Positions 1-8,051 of a DNA stretch of 16,679 bases are shown here, piece by piece (position 1 is the first letter of the stretch; the number at the start of each line of letters is the position of its first letter). This stretch comes from an uncultured Prevotella sp. (GTDB lineage Bacteria; Bacteroidota; Bacteroidia; Bacteroidales; Bacteroidaceae). The translations under genes were made by a program, and so were the position numbers. The stretch is taken from positions 1 to 16,679 of the forward strand of contig URJQ01000066.1 in NCBI GenBank assembly GCA_900548195.1, written 5' to 3'. A model generated the notes under the pieces. The model did no database searches. It saw only the letters and a list, made by a program, of their open reading frames with translations, and was not told where the DNA came from.

Positions 1-190
1 GGTGAAAAAATAAATTGGTATGATTTGAGCCTCATATTTTTGAGATGTTTTCTTCCCTCGAAGAGGGAGTATAGCGGGCTATATGACCGATGAGAGGGAT
101 GAAAACAGCCAAAAAGATGAGGTTGAAGCCTTATATTGATTATGGTACATTTTTCTCTCAAATCGTATCAAGTTATTTTTTTACCGTCAC
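1..190 (+). mobile_element. MITE-like element, copy 1 (left end cut by window edge)
   Basis: This stretch is nearly the same as 7194-7385, in the same orientation. Its right end (157-190) is the inverted complement of its left end, ending in ACCGTCAC. By comparison with copy 2 the first five bases (GTGAC) lie just before the window, so the full copy would be about 195 bp. Inside the terminal repeats there is a second, imperfect inverted repeat and a central TATAGC-GG-GCTATA palindrome, so the whole element can fold as one long hairpin. It codes for nothing recognisable, as expected for a non-autonomous element moved by a transposase encoded elsewhere (inference). It ends directly against the TTA that is the complement of the neighbouring gene's TAA stop codon. 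Confidence 0.75.
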
Positions 191-1558
191 TTACTCTTCT
201 TTCTCCGAGAATATCTCCAGTTCATGGAAAGAGAGGTAGCGCGTCTTTAGGTTGGTGGTATTGGATGATTCATCGACAAGCTGGAATACATTGTCAAACT
301 TTATCTTGAGATACCTGAAACCTTCCTTCTGCAAGCCGATGTCGATAGGCAGTGACTTGTATATTCCGTCTGCTGCTTCCATCTTCTTCAGCGTGGCGAA
401 AGTGTTTCTTCCTAATGATGTTCCGCCACAGGTGGCAGCCTTGTAGGTCCATCTGTCGTAGTAATCAGCTTCGGGATTTTCCTCGAAAGAGGCGAGCTTC
501 TCCCAATTCGCATTCTGCAGATTGCTGCCTACCTCTTCCCTGCAGCCGTATATCGTCACAGCGCAAGGGAGCATGTTTGCCCATGAATTGCGGATATAAT
601 TAGGTGCCTGGTATGAGAAATTCGAGAGATTAGGCTTGCCGGAGCCGATCCATCTCATGGCATAGAAACGCAATTCAGAGACAGGACGCATCTTCTTGAG
701 GTCGATATACATAGGTTCCGAGTCAGGTCCTGCACCGTTTTCCTTGGAGATGAAGGTATGATACATGAACGGATTCTGGTCCTCAAACCATGTGGTACCC
801 TTGGTATCACCGTCAGTAAGATACTTCAGACCGACTTTTTCCTCCGGAATCTCAAGGGAATTGGAATATATCACATCGAAATTCTTAGGGTCAAGTCTCT
901 CCACATTGAATGCCTGGATATCATTCCATATACGCTCTTTGACCAGGTTTCCACGATTATCCTCGGCACGCACCACGATAGTGTTGTAGGCATACTTCTG
1001 CTGTGGAGTGTAGTGACGCACGTCATGTCCCTCTGTGAGGGCAAATGATTCGAGGAGAATGGTGTCAGGCTTGTTGTCTATAGGATTGATACCGAGATAG
1101 AACACGTGTGCCATTCCTGTCGTTCCTTCCGGATTTTCATATTCCAGAGTGCAACCGCTCCATCCTGATTTCACCTCGGCATTGTTGAGGAAACATATAG
1201 GAGCCGAGTCGAGAGTGGAGAAAGAAATCTCTATAGGGCGAGACTCCACATTGTCGCGACGCACGAATGTCACCTGCGCCTTAACGTCACTGACAGCCTC
1301 ATTGAATCCTGTCAGGACGACTTTATTGGTGGAGTTGCTTGCAGTCTTGAGCATATCATTGCCGTATGCGTCCTTATATCTTACGTTGATAGCAAGAACT
1401 TCGGGATCGTTAGGCAAGGTATAAGTGAGTTCTGCACCTCCCATGACAGGCTCATACGAGAATCCGTTCTTATCTACATTGGCGTCAAAAGTGGATACCT
1501 CTTCGCTACATGCCACAAGAAGCATGGCGAAAAGAAAGTAATATGCTAATTTCTTCAT
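191..1558 (-). CDS. SusE-position surface lipoprotein with DUF4959/DUF5126/DUF5000-like architecture
   Basis: This is a 455-residue protein, the last gene of the SusC/SusD operon and 21 bp after susD. It starts with a lipoprotein signal (MKKLAYYFLFAMLLVAC, lipobox cysteine 17) followed by acidic residues, as in surface-exported Bacteroidetes lipoproteins. Residues about 35-115 resemble the fibronectin-like DUF4959 domain (GGAELTYTLP, then VVLTGF). The middle resembles DUF5126. From about 230 to the end there is a discoidin/F5-F8-type DUF5000-like beta-sandwich (YLTDGDTKGTTWF, PMYIDLKK, RYLSFHELEIFSE). Proteins of this type usually sit beside SusC/SusD pairs and are thought to bind glycan at the cell surface. 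The domain names come from recalled family features, not a search. The ligand cannot be told from sequence. Its TAA stop touches the end of MITE copy 1. Confidence 0.8.
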   Translation of the reverse strand: MKKLAYYFLFAMLLVACSEEVSTFDANVDKNGFSYEPVMGGAELTYTLPNDPEVLAINVRYKDAYGNDMLKTASNSTNKVVLTGFNEAVSDVKAQVTFVRRDNVESRPIEISFSTLDSAPICFLNNAEVKSGWSGCTLEYENPEGTTGMAHVFYLGINPIDNKPDTILLESFALTEGHDVRHYTPQQKYAYNTIVVRAEDNRGNLVKERIWNDIQAFNVERLDPKNFDVIYSNSLEIPEEKVGLKYLTDGDTKGTTWFEDQNPFMYHTFISKENGAGPDSEPMYIDLKKMRPVSELRFYAMRWIGSGKPNLSNFSYQAPNYIRNSWANMLPCAVTIYGCREEVGSNLQNANWEKLASFEENPEADYYDRWTYKAATCGGTSLGRNTFATLKKMEAADGIYKSLPIDIGLQKEGFRYLKIKFDNVFQLVDESSNTTNLKTRYLSFHELEIFSEKEE

Positions 1559-1579
1559 TGTTTTCTGTCTGTTAGAGTT

Positions 1580-3520
1580 TTACCATCCTTGATTCTGCAC
1601 ACAGCCGGAAATCATCACTTCCTCACTTGCAATAGGGAAGAAATAATCACGTGGGGCAGTGAAAGAGCGCTTCTTCCACACCACTACCGGCTCTTTGAAG
1701 TTATTATAGAAGCGTGCTTCATTGTCGCCAAGGACATTCCAGCCGTAAAGCGGAGCATTAAACTCCTCATGTGCTGTCATCCATCGACGCATATTATAGA
1801 ATCTGCGACCCTCAAATGCGAACTCGATGTTCCACTCCTGGTGGATGATGTCACGCATTCCAGCCTGTGTATAGACCAACTGCGGATTGCGGGCATAGGT
1901 CTGCCATGCGTCACGGACATTGAGAATACCCGCTCTTTCACGCACTTTGTCGAGCGGATCATACACTTTTGAGTCTGGCTTGTCGAGGTATTCGTTCCAT
2001 GCTTCGGCAGATGCGAGAAGGAGATCTGGCAGACGGAAGATGATGTCACCTGACTCGGAAGAGCTGCTGCTGTAGTAATCCTTGAAGGCAACGTCGGCAT
2101 TATCAAACTTCTTGATGTAGTAACCAGTGAGACACTGCGGTATGCTCTCGTCAATACGCTTAGCCACTGTGCCCATAAACTGTCCCTGCATACACTCCAC
2201 CTTGAAAGGTTCGAGTCCGCTTCCTATGCCCTTCTTATACCAATAAGTGTTGTGGGCAGCGATATCTGCATAGAATCTTGGCTCTCTACGACGATGCAAA
2301 CTGAGCACATCTTCTCCGAGAGGCACCACGTCCTTGTAGCGTTCATCGCTCTCACGGGTGAGTGAATAGCGTGAAGGAAGCCACTGCTTATCCTCTGAAA
2401 GCGGCAGTCCATGCTCGGTATAGAACATCTCCACCATCTTCATTGATGCTCCGAAACCGCTGACACGATACTGATCATAGTAGTCCTGATCCTCTGCAAG
2501 GATGCGAGGCTGATAATATATGGACGGAGAATAGCGCTGGTGGCGCACACAGAGGAGCACTTCCTTATTCTGATAATCATAGTCCAGTGTGGACTGCTGT
2601 ATGTCGCGGATGGTATTGAGCAATGGTGTAGGCCAGACATTGCTGCCCTTTACCAGTTCTTTACCGCCCTCACGAGCAATAGCTATAGCCTCATCTGCAG
2701 CCACAGCGGCGGTCTTCCATTTCTCCTTGTCGTAGGCAGGGAAGAGGAGTTCACCGTTCTTGTTCTTGAAATCAGACAGCATGTGGTTGCCATTGAAGAG
2801 CGGAGAGGCTGCATAAAGCAATGTTATCGCCTTGAGAGCAGCTGCACCTTCCTTTGAGAAATAGGTGTAATGGGTCTGCTCCTGGTCCTTGTAGTAAGGG
2901 AGATTAGGTATTGCCTCGTCGAGAAGATCGATGATAGCCTTCACCACTTCGTCGATAGGACGGCGTGGCTGCTGCATCTGCTCGATAGGAGAAGCGGCAT
3001 CTATATTCTCAGGAACGAGGATAATGGGACCGTAACGGCGCATGAGCTCAAAGTAATACTGCGCTTTTAGAGCCTGGATTTCAGCTTTCCAGAGCGCTTT
3101 CTCCTTGTCGAGCATATTATATACACCGTCTATATGGGAGAGAAAGAGGTTGCAATAGCGTATGGCACCATAGAACTTGGTGTTTTTCCACACCTCGGCA
3201 TAAGGCGATTGCGCCATTTGCAGACCGTCGGCAATCATAAGTCCGTTGAGAGGTTGATGGGTTGGGTTCACGATACGCATGAAATCTCCTGCCACCACTT
3301 CGTCAGTACCCCAGAAAGCCGGGCATTGATTGACGTCGGAAATATCCATTGTGATCATGGAATAGCAGGTCTTGAACCATGTGTACGCATCTTCTCTCTT
3401 CTCGAAGGTCGTCTCGATGGTCTCGATGTCATCCTCCGGCACCACATCGAGCCACGAACAGGCGGTCAAAGAGATAGAGATGACACACAGATAGATAAGG
3501 TTTACTATATTCTTTTTCAT
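1580..3520 (-). CDS. SusD/RagB family nutrient-binding outer-membrane lipoprotein
   Basis: This is a 646-residue SusD-family protein that would cap the SusC transporter encoded just upstream and bind its substrate, usually a glycan, at the cell surface. I start it at 3520, not at the longest possible start at 3622. The 3520 ATG gives a clean lipoprotein signal (MKKNIVNLIYLC, then SISLTAC with cysteine 21) and a 20-bp gap after the susC stop, while the longer form would overlap susC by about 80 bp with a non-signal leader. Family marks include the N-terminal helical stretch around FYGAIRYCNLFL and the C-terminal IEFAFEGRRFYNMRRW segment that is nearly diagnostic of SusD/RagB. It is rather long for the family (commonly about 500-600 residues). 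The substrate is unknown; no enzyme gene in the window points to one. Confidence 0.93.
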   Translation of the reverse strand: MKKNIVNLIYLCVISISLTACSWLDVVPEDDIETIETTFEKREDAYTWFKTCYSMITMDISDVNQCPAFWGTDEVVAGDFMRIVNPTHQPLNGLMIADGLQMAQSPYAEVWKNTKFYGAIRYCNLFLSHIDGVYNMLDKEKALWKAEIQALKAQYYFELMRRYGPIILVPENIDAASPIEQMQQPRRPIDEVVKAIIDLLDEAIPNLPYYKDQEQTHYTYFSKEGAAALKAITLLYAASPLFNGNHMLSDFKNKNGELLFPAYDKEKWKTAAVAADEAIAIAREGGKELVKGSNVWPTPLLNTIRDIQQSTLDYDYQNKEVLLCVRHQRYSPSIYYQPRILAEDQDYYDQYRVSGFGASMKMVEMFYTEHGLPLSEDKQWLPSRYSLTRESDERYKDVVPLGEDVLSLHRRREPRFYADIAAHNTYWYKKGIGSGLEPFKVECMQGQFMGTVAKRIDESIPQCLTGYYIKKFDNADVAFKDYYSSSSSESGDIIFRLPDLLLASAEAWNEYLDKPDSKVYDPLDKVRERAGILNVRDAWQTYARNPQLVYTQAGMRDIIHQEWNIEFAFEGRRFYNMRRWMTAHEEFNAPLYGWNVLGDNEARFYNNFKEPVVVWKKRSFTAPRDYFFPIASEEVMISGCVQNQGW

Positions 3521-3540
3521 ATTATGTCGTCTTGATACGG

Positions 3541-6500
3541 TTAGAAACTCATGTTGAATCCAAGGGAGAATGTGCGCTGGATAGGGTAATTGAAACCATT
3601 GCCTCCAAGCTCTACGTCCCACAGTTTGAAGTTACTGATGATGAACGGATTGTTAGTTGAGAAGAAGAGTTTCATGTGCTGCATTCCAATATGCTTGATA
3701 AGTTTGTTCGGCATATTGTAAGCCAGCGAGATGGAAGTACAGCGCAGGAATGAGCATTCACGCATAAAGTATGTGCTCTTACGTGTTTCAGCGCCGCTAT
3801 ACCAGTCTTCCTGTGGATTGTGTGCCACGATATTCTGTGGTGAAAGGCGTGGCCAGAAAGGACGATTGCTCATGTTGTCCTCGCTCCAGTGGTCGTTGTA
3901 GATGGCTGTAAGGAGCGCATGGTCATTGGCAAATGGAGAGAGCGACTTGGCATTGAGGAAGAATGAACGCTTGCCGGAGCCCTGGAAAGAACAGCTAAGC
4001 TCCCATTTCTTGTAGCTGAGGAAGCCACTGAAACCGTATATGAGACGTGGTGTCTCCGGGAAACCGATGTAAGTAGCGTCTTCCACGGTGATTACTCCGT
4101 CATCATTGAGGTCACGATACTTGATGTCACCTGGCTGAACGTCGCCGTCCTGACGTGGAGAATTGTCGATGTCAGCCTGGTCGCGGAAGAGTCCTTCAGC
4201 GATATAGCCGATAGCCTGACTGATTTCCTTGCCCTTCATGCGCTGCCATGCAGGCTTGTTTGTGGCTTCTTCGATTTCAAGATACACCACCTTATTATAT
4301 GTAGCTGTACCGTTGAGGATGATGTAAGCGTCATTTCCGAACTGCTTCTGGAACTTGAGCGAGAGGTCAACACCTCTTGATCGTGTCTTTCCGATATTGT
4401 CCAATGGAGCCACTTCGATACCTACGTTGGCAGGAATGATGAAACGGCTGGAGAGGATATTGTGGCGGATTTCCTGATAAATGTCGCCCTGGAACTCGAA
4501 AAGTCCATTGAAGAGCTTTGCCTCGATACCGAGATTGACCTGCTCTGCTATCTCCCACTGGATGTCATCATCACCATAGAAGTTGACGATTCTTCGTGAA
4601 GCATTGCTTGAAGCCTTATATGCCTCTACGTCCTTCACGTTGCCTGAGCTTGTCATACCTATGTCCTGAAGATATACATAGCGCGGTGTGGATATGATAC
4701 CATCATTACCTACCTTACCCCATGACAAGCGGAACTTGAGGAAAGAGAGCCATTTCTTGAAGCCCTTCATCCACTTTTCGGATGAAGCGACCCAAGCACC
4801 GCCGAATGCTGGGAATACTCCCATGCGGTTGTCCTTGGCGAATCGCTCAGATCCATTGTAGCCTACGCTGACCTCTCCGAAGTATTTGTCCTTGTAACCG
4901 TATGATCCACGTGTGGAGAAAGTGAGGTTACGCTGCGGCATTCCGTTGAGTACTGACGAGATAGCAGATGTAGTTCGCTCGTAAGCCTGGAAGACTCCGG
5001 TGAGTGATGTCTGGTGGTCGCCCCATGCAGCAGTATGATACAAGCGTCCTTCGTATGTGACGCGGTTCTCTGTAGAGTTACCTCCGCTGCCTACTCGAAG
5101 TGTCTTTGAGGCAGTGGTATTGCCCACTCCAGCGAGCTTATGCTTGCCGGTCTCGAAGTCATAGGATGCGAGATAATACTTATAAGGTGATGTCGTGAAG
5201 GCGTTGTCATAGTAACCGGTCTGCACATACGACACGGAGAGACGGAGTTCAAGTCCTTTAAGGAGTGAACTGAGGTTATGGATATACTCTGCCTTGTTGG
5301 TGGTGGAGTAACGGGTGCGCTCCTTATATCCCTGCTGGTTCATCATATAAGGGTTCACTGAGCCTGTAGCAGTGGTACCAAAGCGTATATGTGGCCAGTT
5401 ATAAGTCTCATCTGCCGGATAAGTAGGTGCGAAATCCACCGGTGAAGCATTGAATGCGTATGAGTAAGCAGCTGTCTGGTCGGTGGTAGAACCATGGTAT
5501 TTATCGATATTCGTCGCAGAATTGATTACGAGACGGATACCGGAATTGAGATTGATATTCAGGTTCGTACGGAAGCTTACCTGATTGTTGACGATGTTAC
5601 AATCGAAGGAATTGAGCGGATCTGACTTGAGCATACCCTCATCCCTGTTGTAGTTTACAGAAGCATAATACTGCACTACTCTTGAACCGCCACGGATAGT
5701 GACGCCTGCACGATGGTTTATGCTGTAGTCTTTGAAAAGGATATTGTACCAGTCATTGGCTGGATAGACCCATGAAGGATAGCGATCAGAGCCTGTACGG
5801 CGGATTCTCTCCACGCTGTATTTTGGTGTTCCTGAGTTAGAGCGTCCTACTATGGCCTGGTTATACATCTGCATATATGTCACAGGGTCCACCACGTCGA
5901 TGGTTTCTGTAGGCTTTGACATGACCATCTCATAGCGTGCGGTGGTATAAACGCTGCCTTCGCTACCCTTCTTTGTGGTAACGAGGATGACTCCGTTGGC
6001 GCCACGGGCACCATACATGGCTGTAGCAGAAGCGTCTTTCAGCACGCTGAACGACTCGATATCCTCGACCACGAGGCGTGAAAGCTCCAGTTTTGATGAC
6101 TCTACGCCGTCGATGAGGATGAGCGGATCGGAGTTTGCGCTGGACTGGAAGGATGTGATACCGCGCACATAGAACTTGGTATTCATCTCTTCTTCGGTGA
6201 GAGAACCTACCAATCCGCCTGTCTGCCATGCTATCATGCCTGGAATCTTACCTGCGAAAGAGGTGGTAAGGTCACTGCTTGACGTCTTGAGGTCCTTGGC
6301 ATTGACTGATGTTATGGATGAAACGACGCTCTCCTTCTTCTGCGAACCGAAAGCTACCACGGTGACTTCATCGAGGTTGCTGCTTTCCGGCTCAAGGCGA
6401 ACGCTGAGCTGTGTCTTGCCTTTGATAGGCAGCTGCTCTGTCTTATAGCCGATGAAAGAGAACGTGAGGACATCATCTGGCTGTGCCTTGATGGTATAAT

Positions 6501-6969
6501 GTCCATCGAGGTCGGACATGACACCTGTCTTTCCGGCGTGTATCTTCACGGTTACTCCGGGAAGAGGCGTACCATTTTCGTCCACCACCTTACCTTGCAC
6601 CTTGATTGGTTCTTGCCTGGGATTGTCAGAAGGCTGCTGTTCTGCCTTCTCGACTTTTTTCTTTGTGATGGTGATAAACTGTCCATCGACGGTGAAAGCG
6701 AGGGGAAGATTGCGCAATATCTGCTTCATTGCCTCCCTGATGCTTGTAGCATGGACGGTACCTGTGAATCTCAAGCCTTCTAAGTCCTTGGTGACATAGT
6801 TGACTTTGTAGTTGGATTTCTTTTCCAACTTGCGGAATACTTGTGGCAAACTTTCGTTTTTCGCCACCAATTCGATTTTCTCGGTCTTCACATCTTGCGC
6901 CTCGACTATCTGTGGAGGCAGCGCAAGTAGCGAGAAGACGAATAAAAAGTAGGTGAGGACCTGTTTCAT
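3541..6969 (-). CDS. SusC/RagA family TonB-dependent outer-membrane transporter with STN domain
   Basis: This 1142-residue protein is the first gene of the operon and forms a TonB-driven import channel with the downstream SusD. It has a signal peptide (MKQVLTYFLFVFSLLALPP, likely cut near VEAQ), an STN domain at about residues 28-105 (ending FTVDGQFITITKK), a carboxypeptidase-regulatory-like beta-sandwich at about 120-200 (VKVQGKVVDENGTPLPGVTV type; here IKVQGKVVDENGTPLPGVTV), then a plug with VTVVAFGSQKKES, YVRGITSF, DPLILIDGVE and SVLKDASATAMYGARGANG, all typical of SusC. A long barrel follows and ends in an aromatic residue (LGFNMSF). STN-bearing receptors often signal to a FecR anti-sigma factor and ECF sigma factor; neither is in the window, so such control is only possible, not shown. 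The N-terminus at 6969 gives the signal peptide directly. Confidence 0.95.
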   Translation of the reverse strand: MKQVLTYFLFVFSLLALPPQIVEAQDVKTEKIELVAKNESLPQVFRKLEKKSNYKVNYVTKDLEGLRFTGTVHATSIREAMKQILRNLPLAFTVDGQFITITKKKVEKAEQQPSDNPRQEPIKVQGKVVDENGTPLPGVTVKIHAGKTGVMSDLDGHYTIKAQPDDVLTFSFIGYKTEQLPIKGKTQLSVRLEPESSNLDEVTVVAFGSQKKESVVSSITSVNAKDLKTSSSDLTTSFAGKIPGMIAWQTGGLVGSLTEEEMNTKFYVRGITSFQSSANSDPLILIDGVESSKLELSRLVVEDIESFSVLKDASATAMYGARGANGVILVTTKKGSEGSVYTTARYEMVMSKPTETIDVVDPVTYMQMYNQAIVGRSNSGTPKYSVERIRRTGSDRYPSWVYPANDWYNILFKDYSINHRAGVTIRGGSRVVQYYASVNYNRDEGMLKSDPLNSFDCNIVNNQVSFRTNLNINLNSGIRLVINSATNIDKYHGSTTDQTAAYSYAFNASPVDFAPTYPADETYNWPHIRFGTTATGSVNPYMMNQQGYKERTRYSTTNKAEYIHNLSSLLKGLELRLSVSYVQTGYYDNAFTTSPYKYYLASYDFETGKHKLAGVGNTTASKTLRVGSGGNSTENRVTYEGRLYHTAAWGDHQTSLTGVFQAYERTTSAISSVLNGMPQRNLTFSTRGSYGYKDKYFGEVSVGYNGSERFAKDNRMGVFPAFGGAWVASSEKWMKGFKKWLSFLKFRLSWGKVGNDGIISTPRYVYLQDIGMTSSGNVKDVEAYKASSNASRRIVNFYGDDDIQWEIAEQVNLGIEAKLFNGLFEFQGDIYQEIRHNILSSRFIIPANVGIEVAPLDNIGKTRSRGVDLSLKFQKQFGNDAYIILNGTATYNKVVYLEIEEATNKPAWQRMKGKEISQAIGYIAEGLFRDQADIDNSPRQDGDVQPGDIKYRDLNDDGVITVEDATYIGFPETPRLIYGFSGFLSYKKWELSCSFQGSGKRSFFLNAKSLSPFANDHALLTAIYNDHWSEDNMSNRPFWPRLSPQNIVAHNPQEDWYSGAETRKSTYFMRECSFLRCTSISLAYNMPNKLIKHIGMQHMKLFFSTNNPFIISNFKLWDVELGGNGFNYPIQRTFSLGFNMSF

Positions 6970-7193
6970 GAATTTGTGATAGAAAGGGTTTAAGGGTTTT
7001 TACACTATATACGACTTGTTAACTTTTTTTGCACCCCAGAGTGATAAAAAAATATCCAAAATAGTGCTTTTTGTATATTTTTCAGTGTTTTTCTTGTCAT
7101 TTTTTATAGTTTCATGCCTATTTTTTATCCAATCTTGTTGTCTGGTTGTTTGGTTGATAGTCAAACTAAACAACAAAACACACAATCAACTAA
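6970..7193 (-). promoter_or_regulatory. susC upstream leader and possible promoter region
   Basis: This is a non-coding AT-rich stretch between susC and MITE copy 2. Read on the minus strand, the best candidate for a Bacteroidetes -7 box is TTTAGTTTG (complement of 7162-7170), a near match to TAnnTTTG, with a TTG about 19 bp upstream at the MITE border as a weak -33 match. If used, the messenger would carry a leader of nearly 190 nucleotides before the susC ATG. The leader is rich in A and T tracts, and I see no known riboswitch core. The promoter call is weak. Confidence 0.3.
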
Positions 7194-7399
7194 GTGACGG
7201 TGAAAAAATAAATTGGTATGATTTGAGCCTCATATTTTTGAGATATTTTCTTCACTCGAAGAGGGAGTATAGCGGGCTATATGACCGATGAGAGGGAAGA
7301 AAATAGCCAAAAAGATGAGGTTGAGAACAAATTGATATAGTACATTTTTCCCTCAAATCGTACCAAGTTGTTTTTTTACCGTCACTAAACAACAAAACA
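7165..7399. repeat. 16-bp exact direct repeat flanking MITE copy 2
   Basis: The sequence actaaacaacaaaaca occurs at 7165-7180 and again at 7384-7399. The similarity extends imperfectly to about 25 bp (7165-7189 versus 7384-7409, both ending near atcaa). The second copy overlaps the last two bases of the MITE. The repeats bracket the element, so they could reflect its insertion history or a pre-existing tandem duplication. Confidence 0.7.
7194..7385 (+). mobile_element. MITE-like element, copy 2 (complete, 192 bp)
   Basis: The ends are 34-bp terminal inverted repeats that match at 30 of 34 positions, beginning GTGACGGT on the left and ending ACCGTCAC on the right. The trinucleotide TAA lies immediately outside both ends (7191-7193 and 7386-7388), which fits a 3-bp target-site duplication. 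Inside, the segment starting CCTCATATTTTTG is inverted near AAAAAGATGAGG, and the centre holds TATAGC-GG-GCTATA, so almost the whole element can pair with itself. No open reading frame of note is present. A TNA-type 3-bp target is known for some IS5-family (IS1031-like) elements, so a transposase of that kind is a possible mover (inference). It sits directly upstream of the susC promoter region. Confidence 0.82.
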
Positions 7400-7413
7400 A
7401 CATTATCAATATG

Positions 7414-7789
7414 CTCCTTCGCCTTACGGCTCAGTGCGCACGCGCTCAAAATCAATCACGGATAACTTGGATGCGACGGATTTTATCTTTTTCACGGATT
7501 TCATTTAATTCTTGGATTTACATGGTCTTGGATTTATTTCGGATTGTATTTGCGCCTGTACGGCGCGGATTGCCTACTGCATATAGAAGTCATAGAGAGA
7601 CATATCGTATAGAAATCCGCAAAAAGTCCACAGCGTAAAGAAATCCGTTAAAATCAAAGCGCCGTAAAGGCGCATAGAAATCCAAATATAAACTTAATCA
7701 AATAAAAAAATCCGTGAAAGAACAAATCCGTTGCATCCGCTTATCCGTGATTGATTTTGAACGCAGCGAGCGAGCCAAAGGCGAGCGAG
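7414..7789. repeat. Large imperfect inverted repeat (~376 bp) made of GGATTT-type words
   Basis: The left arm from 7414 (ctccttcgccttacggctc, then caaaatcaatcacggataa) matches the inverted complement of the right arm ending at 7789 (gagccaaaggcgagcgag). The best stretch pairs 7445-7483 with about 7722-7758 at roughly 90 percent. Further inward the similarity weakens but returns at gcgcctgtacggcgc (7552-7566) against gcgccgtaaaggcgc. GGATT occurs at 7478, 7496, 7514, 7530, 7541 and 7567 in the left arm, with mirrored AAATCC words in the right arm. Short open frames inside are arm by-products. It could be a MITE or REP-like family of its own, or a structured non-coding RNA; I cannot say which. 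Confidence 0.7.
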
Positions 7790-8051
7790 TATATTTAATT
7801 CATAATTCATAATGTGCGCTATGACATATCGTGTGGTACTGTCTTCCAGACAGATAAGAGTGTGACTTTATAATATCCCGAGACTTCGTCCCGGGTTACT
7901 CTCGCTACGCTCGGTATTGGCTTCCAGCCAAAGCTACCTACAACCAAACACCACCAACCTATCATTATTTATTTTTATTTATTGATATTTTATTCCTCAA
8001 CAAGGCAACCGAACAAGAGGCGCGGAACTGTCTAAAAATCAATACCTTGCA
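7790..8051. other. Non-coding stretch with three small hairpins
   Basis: I see no gene here. Three compact hairpins occur: CTGTCT-TCC-AGACAG at 7839-7853, CCCGAGACTTCGTCCCGGG at 7877-7895 (eight-base arms with one mismatch and a TTC loop), and TTGGCT-TCC-AGCCAA at 7917-7931. The first and third share the same loop context CTTCCAG. None is followed by a clear T run, so a terminator role is doubtful. The rest is AT-rich (for example tatttatttttatttattga around 7965-7985) without recognisable signals. Confidence 0.5.

Noticed and set aside
3521..3622. Longer N-terminus for the SusD gene
   Set aside because: It would overlap susC by about 80 bp and place a non-signal stretch before a perfect lipoprotein signal at 3520.
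1..7385. Composite transposon
   Set aside because: The bracketing elements carry no transposase and are MITE-sized, so active composite transposition cannot be claimed from this window.
7016..7638. Short open frames in the susC upstream region and in the inverted-repeat element (for example 7016-7291 and 7411-7638)
   Set aside because: They cross repeat boundaries or run through palindromic arms, lack upstream signals and show no domain features.
7877..7895. Rho-independent terminator
   Set aside because: The stem is good but no T run follows on either strand and no gene ends close by.
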